DNA from: an uncultured bacterium
GTDB lineage: Bacteria; Verrucomicrobiota; Kiritimatiellia; RFP12; UBA1067
DNA: 6,450 nucleotides
NCBI GenBank assembly: GCA_902779075.1
Contig: CACZAK010000245.1
Location: 1-6,450 of the forward strand
Direction of reading: 5' to 3'
Part shown: piece by piece, positions 5,101 through 6,450 of the stretch
How the letters are laid out: every line of letters begins with the position of its first letter
How positions within the stretch are numbered: the stretch's first letter is position 1
Notes under the pieces: generated by a model
Seen by the model: the letters and a program-made list of their open reading frames with translations, nothing else
The model's database searches: none
Told to the model about the DNA's origin: nothing
Position numbers and translations under genes: made by a program

Positions 5101-6450
5101 GGCATGGCCGACTATGAGCGCGTGGTGATCGAGTTGGAGGGGGTGAGTTCGCGCCCGACGGTTTCGGTGATGATGGCGAAGGAGAGGGCAGGAGACTCCG
5201 AACCGATCTGGACGATTGAAAACGGCGTGCTGACGGCGGTTGACCTGAACGGCTGCACGGAAGTGACGATCCCCGACGGCGTGACGAGCATCGGTGATAG
5301 GGCATTCTACGGTTGCAGCGGTCTTACGAGCGTGACGATTCCTGTGGGCGTTATGAGTATCGGGGGTAGTGCGTTCAGTGGTTGCGGCGCTCTTACGAGC
5401 GTCCAGCTGCCGAAGCGGTTTGAGGGTAATCTCGATTCGTCCGTGTTCGAGGGCTGCCCGTCGAGCCTGAAGATCACCTACTACGACCATTACGCGATCC
5501 GTTTCATCCGCAACGACGGCGCCGGGACGATGAAGACCTGCGACTTCGCCCATGGCGTGAACACGCCGCTGCCGACGCTTGTTTCCCTGGGCTTCGCGCG
5601 GCGCGGCATGGTGTTCAAGGGGTGGGCAACCAGCTCTGCCAACGCCTCGGCCGGAAAGATATGGAAGGCTGACGGGGCGGTCGTGGCAAAGCCGACGGCA
5701 GCCGGTGCTACGATGGACGCGATAGCGGTGTGGGAGCTCGCGGACGGGTACTACGGGATCAAGTTCAACAAGAACGACGGAACCGGCAAGTGGCGCGGCG
5801 TGGCGTACAAGTACGGCGAAGCGACGGCCCTGCCCTCGTGCGGCGTCGGGCTGGGGTGGGCCCGCGACGGCTACACGTTCAAGGGGTGGGCCACGAGCGC
5901 GGCCAACGCCGCAGCCGGGAAGGTCTGGAAGGGCGACCGCGGCACGGTCCAGACGGCTACTTCCGCAGGAACCACGCTGAACGTCTATGCAATATGGGAG
6001 AAGATCCCGATGTACACGATCAAGTACGGGAAGTACGACGGTACGGGCGAGACCTTCTCTAGCAACTACGTCTGGGGCGCGGAGAGCCACGTGCCCACGG
6101 CGACGAAGGGCCCGCTTTTCTGGCAGCGTGCAGGCTTCGACTGGCTCGGCTGGTCCACTTCGCCGGCAAACGCCGACGCGGGGAAGGTCTGGAAGGCGGG
6201 CTGGGGTTCAATATCGAAACCGGTTGACGAGGGCGAAACCCTGTCCGTCTATGCATGCTGGAGGCTCCAGTCCGGATACTACGCGATCAAGTTCTTCAGG
6301 AACGACGGCACGGCGGCGTGGCGCTCCAAGGCGTTCCAGCACGGGGTGGACACGCGCCTGCCTTCCATGGCGAACGGGCTCCGCTGGTCGCGCGCGGGCT
6401 ATGCCTTCGCTGGCTGGGCGACGAGCGCGGCGAAGGCGGCTGCCGGGACG
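2110..6450 (+). CDS. Giant exported multidomain surface protein (adhesin-like), 3' end outside window
   Basis: At least 1447 codons are open to the window edge without a stop; the C-terminus is unseen. Residues 1-23 are a signal peptide (MKK start, likely cleavage after AEA). LAAC at 14-17 also fits a lipobox, so a lipoprotein is possible. Residues 24-140 look Ig-like; 140-420 are beta-rich and unrecognised; 420-436 are a low-complexity linker. Residues 441-808 hold about seven units, each with a strand-DG-strand-Trp pattern, and GxWS motifs at 478, 542 and 599, suggesting a seven-bladed propeller. A DGDGD loop at 633-637 could bind calcium. Residues 812-915 are a CARDB domain ending in an NN motif, and 921-1020 a weaker second copy. 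Residues 1034-1126 carry two 23-residue BspA-type LRR units. From 1128 comes an array of repeats. No catalytic motif is seen. Adhesion or surface display is inferred. Confidence 0.92.
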   Translation, partial: MKKAITKLIAAATLAACVITAEAATGSSGWFFVDTTDGKLKVSDVTSTYCNGNYGGGRKATFLTGVQCNVDFKVKVEKPDGKTVSHLLVNGTRYDTTDSFELNVGGLGVGAELNVVAVDSDGNKSKSFRVNLDIADYPPLWSRITWISAEPQDERRRVEYKASEINALAIFDTIDDGLDIAGAESPFSLVPTIKLYQTFESDTAEFCEGGDYGAANKSTTQKLGQFSNMQITGSLSGGRKYKWDPHSRKWVEAGFELGVKIGGMAETPKFRLPAFPLAYAKAGLVASGDFIARMQDELWYCDINCDPLIALRGTIGVGVDGLLSGEGSLQGGVLLHSVVPGTPNHIQQLGLQLKAEVRGVALGFERSLWSYDKTAWLIGGGKAARLGAADGGLSLSVGDAGWTVIPRDYASGAGAGRGGARRLLASPGASASLGDGYPNPSPALSVGASGDVLLYLHDNTSRTAANRTELVARTGVRGEWSSEEVVWQDGTADFMPSVVLLPDGTVIAAWANANAALGGGATLEDACRSMEIAVGVRDPATGSWSCRNLTADPVLDMLPKVKAAGDGSAVVVWVRNAAGEFIGSAQKPSSLMLATYRDGSWSAPVTVAADVGLLYSFDVAYDGATASVVYAKDGDGDTTTDEGREVYGVAVSNGAAAGAVRLSTVGTDAARPFVWHDAQGTLRTLWLEDEALVSGSQFGAGSVVSADCDISPDFSLLPGADGGVVLVWRRLAKSEAGTETVCASYDPASGSVGGASVLIHSDSAQERAFAGAVGADGALRLAYESVAVTTNSAGVAEFGAVELKTLYGEAGVDLGVSAVSFGDDAEVGSTVDVRVTVANGGATAAQDAKVYLWFGEGDEKTLVGTATVNVPSLSSAAVSIPWDMDAGLTDVVFTVEVDPLEETADVDRSNNSFTWRPDLGVPQLSFCDVQCINFTDTVRLLNATIHNDGPAPLEAGARVNFWRGEVGGELLGTDTLGVVAAGGEWGAGISVDVSALPGMADYERVVIELEGVSSRPTVSVMMAKERAGDSEPIWTIENGVLTAVDLNGCTEVTIPDGVTSIGDRAFYGCSGLTSVTIPVGVMSIGGSAFSGCGALTSVQLPKRFEGNLDSSVFEGCPSSLKITYYDHYAIRFIRNDGAGTMKTCDFAHGVNTPLPTLVSLGFARRGMVFKGWATSSANASAGKIWKADGAVVAKPTAAGATMDAIAVWELADGYYGIKFNKNDGTGKWRGVAYKYGEATALPSCGVGLGWARDGYTFKGWATSAANAAAGKVWKGDRGTVQTATSAGTTLNVYAIWEKIPMYTIKYGKYDGTGETFSSNYVWGAESHVPTATKGPLFWQRAGFDWLGWSTSPANADAGKVWKAGWGSISKPVDEGETLSVYACWRLQSGYYAIKFFRNDGTAAWRSKAFQHGVDTRLPSMANGLRWSRAGYAFAGWATSAAKAAAGT
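4543..4854 (+). other. CARDB domain within the giant surface protein
   Basis: Residues 812-915 open with VDLGVSAVSF, carry VRVTVANGGATAAQDAKVYLW in mid-domain and close with VEVDPLEETADVDRSNN. That order (DL start, V-N-G centre, D..n...E.D..NN end) is the CARDB signature, a beta-sandwich adhesion module common in bacterial and archaeal surface proteins. The following 100 residues keep part of the pattern (ATIHNDGPAPLEAGARVNFW) and are probably a diverged second copy. Confidence 0.8.
5209..5487 (+). other. BspA-type leucine-rich repeat segment
   Basis: Residues 1034-1126 begin WTIENGVLTAVDLNGC and include two tandem 23-residue units (1053-1075 and 1076-1098) of the form TIPxGVxSIGxxAFxGCxxLTSV, with a partial third ending in FEGCPSSLKI. 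This is the LRR_5/BspA pattern of surface proteins in host-associated bacteria. The array is short, so it may act as a spacer more than a full binding surface. Confidence 0.85.
5491..6450 (+). repeat. Array of 87-residue Listeria-Bacteroides-type repeats, at least 3.7 copies
   Basis: Repeat units start at residues 1128, 1215, 1302 and 1391 (5491, 5752, 6013 and 6280), the last cut by the window edge. Each starts Y-x-I-K/R-[FY] with an NDG or YDG, passes through F-x-GWATS or GWSTS, then ANAxAGKxWK, and ends with YAxW or AVWE. The NDG start, GW centre and aromatic end match the Listeria-Bacteroides (InlB B-type) repeat family, but the unit is longer than the usual roughly 70 residues. Units 1 and 2 share nearly identical DNA around FKGWATS, which suggests recent duplication. 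Such repeats usually form stalks on the cell surface. Confidence 0.85.

Noticed and set aside
4882..6090. 402-codon open frame on the minus strand
   Set aside because: It is antisense to the CARDB, LRR and repeat part of the giant protein. Its translation is rich in Arg, His, Val and Ala with no fold or motif, as expected from the GC-rich codon bias of the sense gene.

Overview
The window looks like chromosomal DNA from a GC-rich, gut-type bacterium. My best guess is Kiritimatiellota or a relative in the Verrucomicrobia/Lentisphaerae group, with Fibrobacter- or Bacteroidota-like lineages as alternatives. The guess rests on protein style: a secreted FISUMP-domain protein with an extra N-terminal beta domain, and a very large secreted protein that mixes CARDB, BspA-type leucine-rich repeats and Listeria-Bacteroides-type repeats. 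It is an inference, since no taxonomic marker gene is present.

Layout. Positions 1-209 are non-coding and hold a 13-bp tandem duplication, a 7-bp repeat (four units) and a plausible promoter. Positions 210-1175 (+) encode a 321-residue secreted FISUMP protein. Positions 1176-1353 are intergenic, with an 8-bp repeat (four units) and the first copy of a compound palindromic repeat. Positions 1354-1946 (-) are a type II toxin-antitoxin operon: a RelB/DinJ-family antitoxin followed by a YafQ-family mRNA-interferase toxin. Positions 1947-2109 hold the operon's regulatory region and a second, directly oriented copy of the palindromic repeat. From 2110 (+) one uninterrupted frame runs to the window edge at 6450: at least 1447 codons of a giant exported surface protein whose end lies outside the window.

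How the parts fit. The two plus-strand genes are independent secreted or surface proteins. The toxin-antitoxin operon sits between them on the opposite strand, bracketed by the palindromic repeats, so it looks like a cassette inserted between surface-protein genes. No mobilising enzyme is visible. The giant protein reads, in order, as: signal peptide, Ig-like segment, unrecognised beta-rich region, probable seven-bladed propeller, CARDB domain, second CARDB-like domain, short BspA-type LRR, and an array of 87-residue repeats. That is the build of an adhesin or a surface-display protein.

I found no RNA genes, CRISPR array, transposase or reverse transcriptase. I see no clearly novel multi-gene system. 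The two observations most worth following are the repeat-bracketed toxin-antitoxin cassette and the composite architecture of the giant protein.
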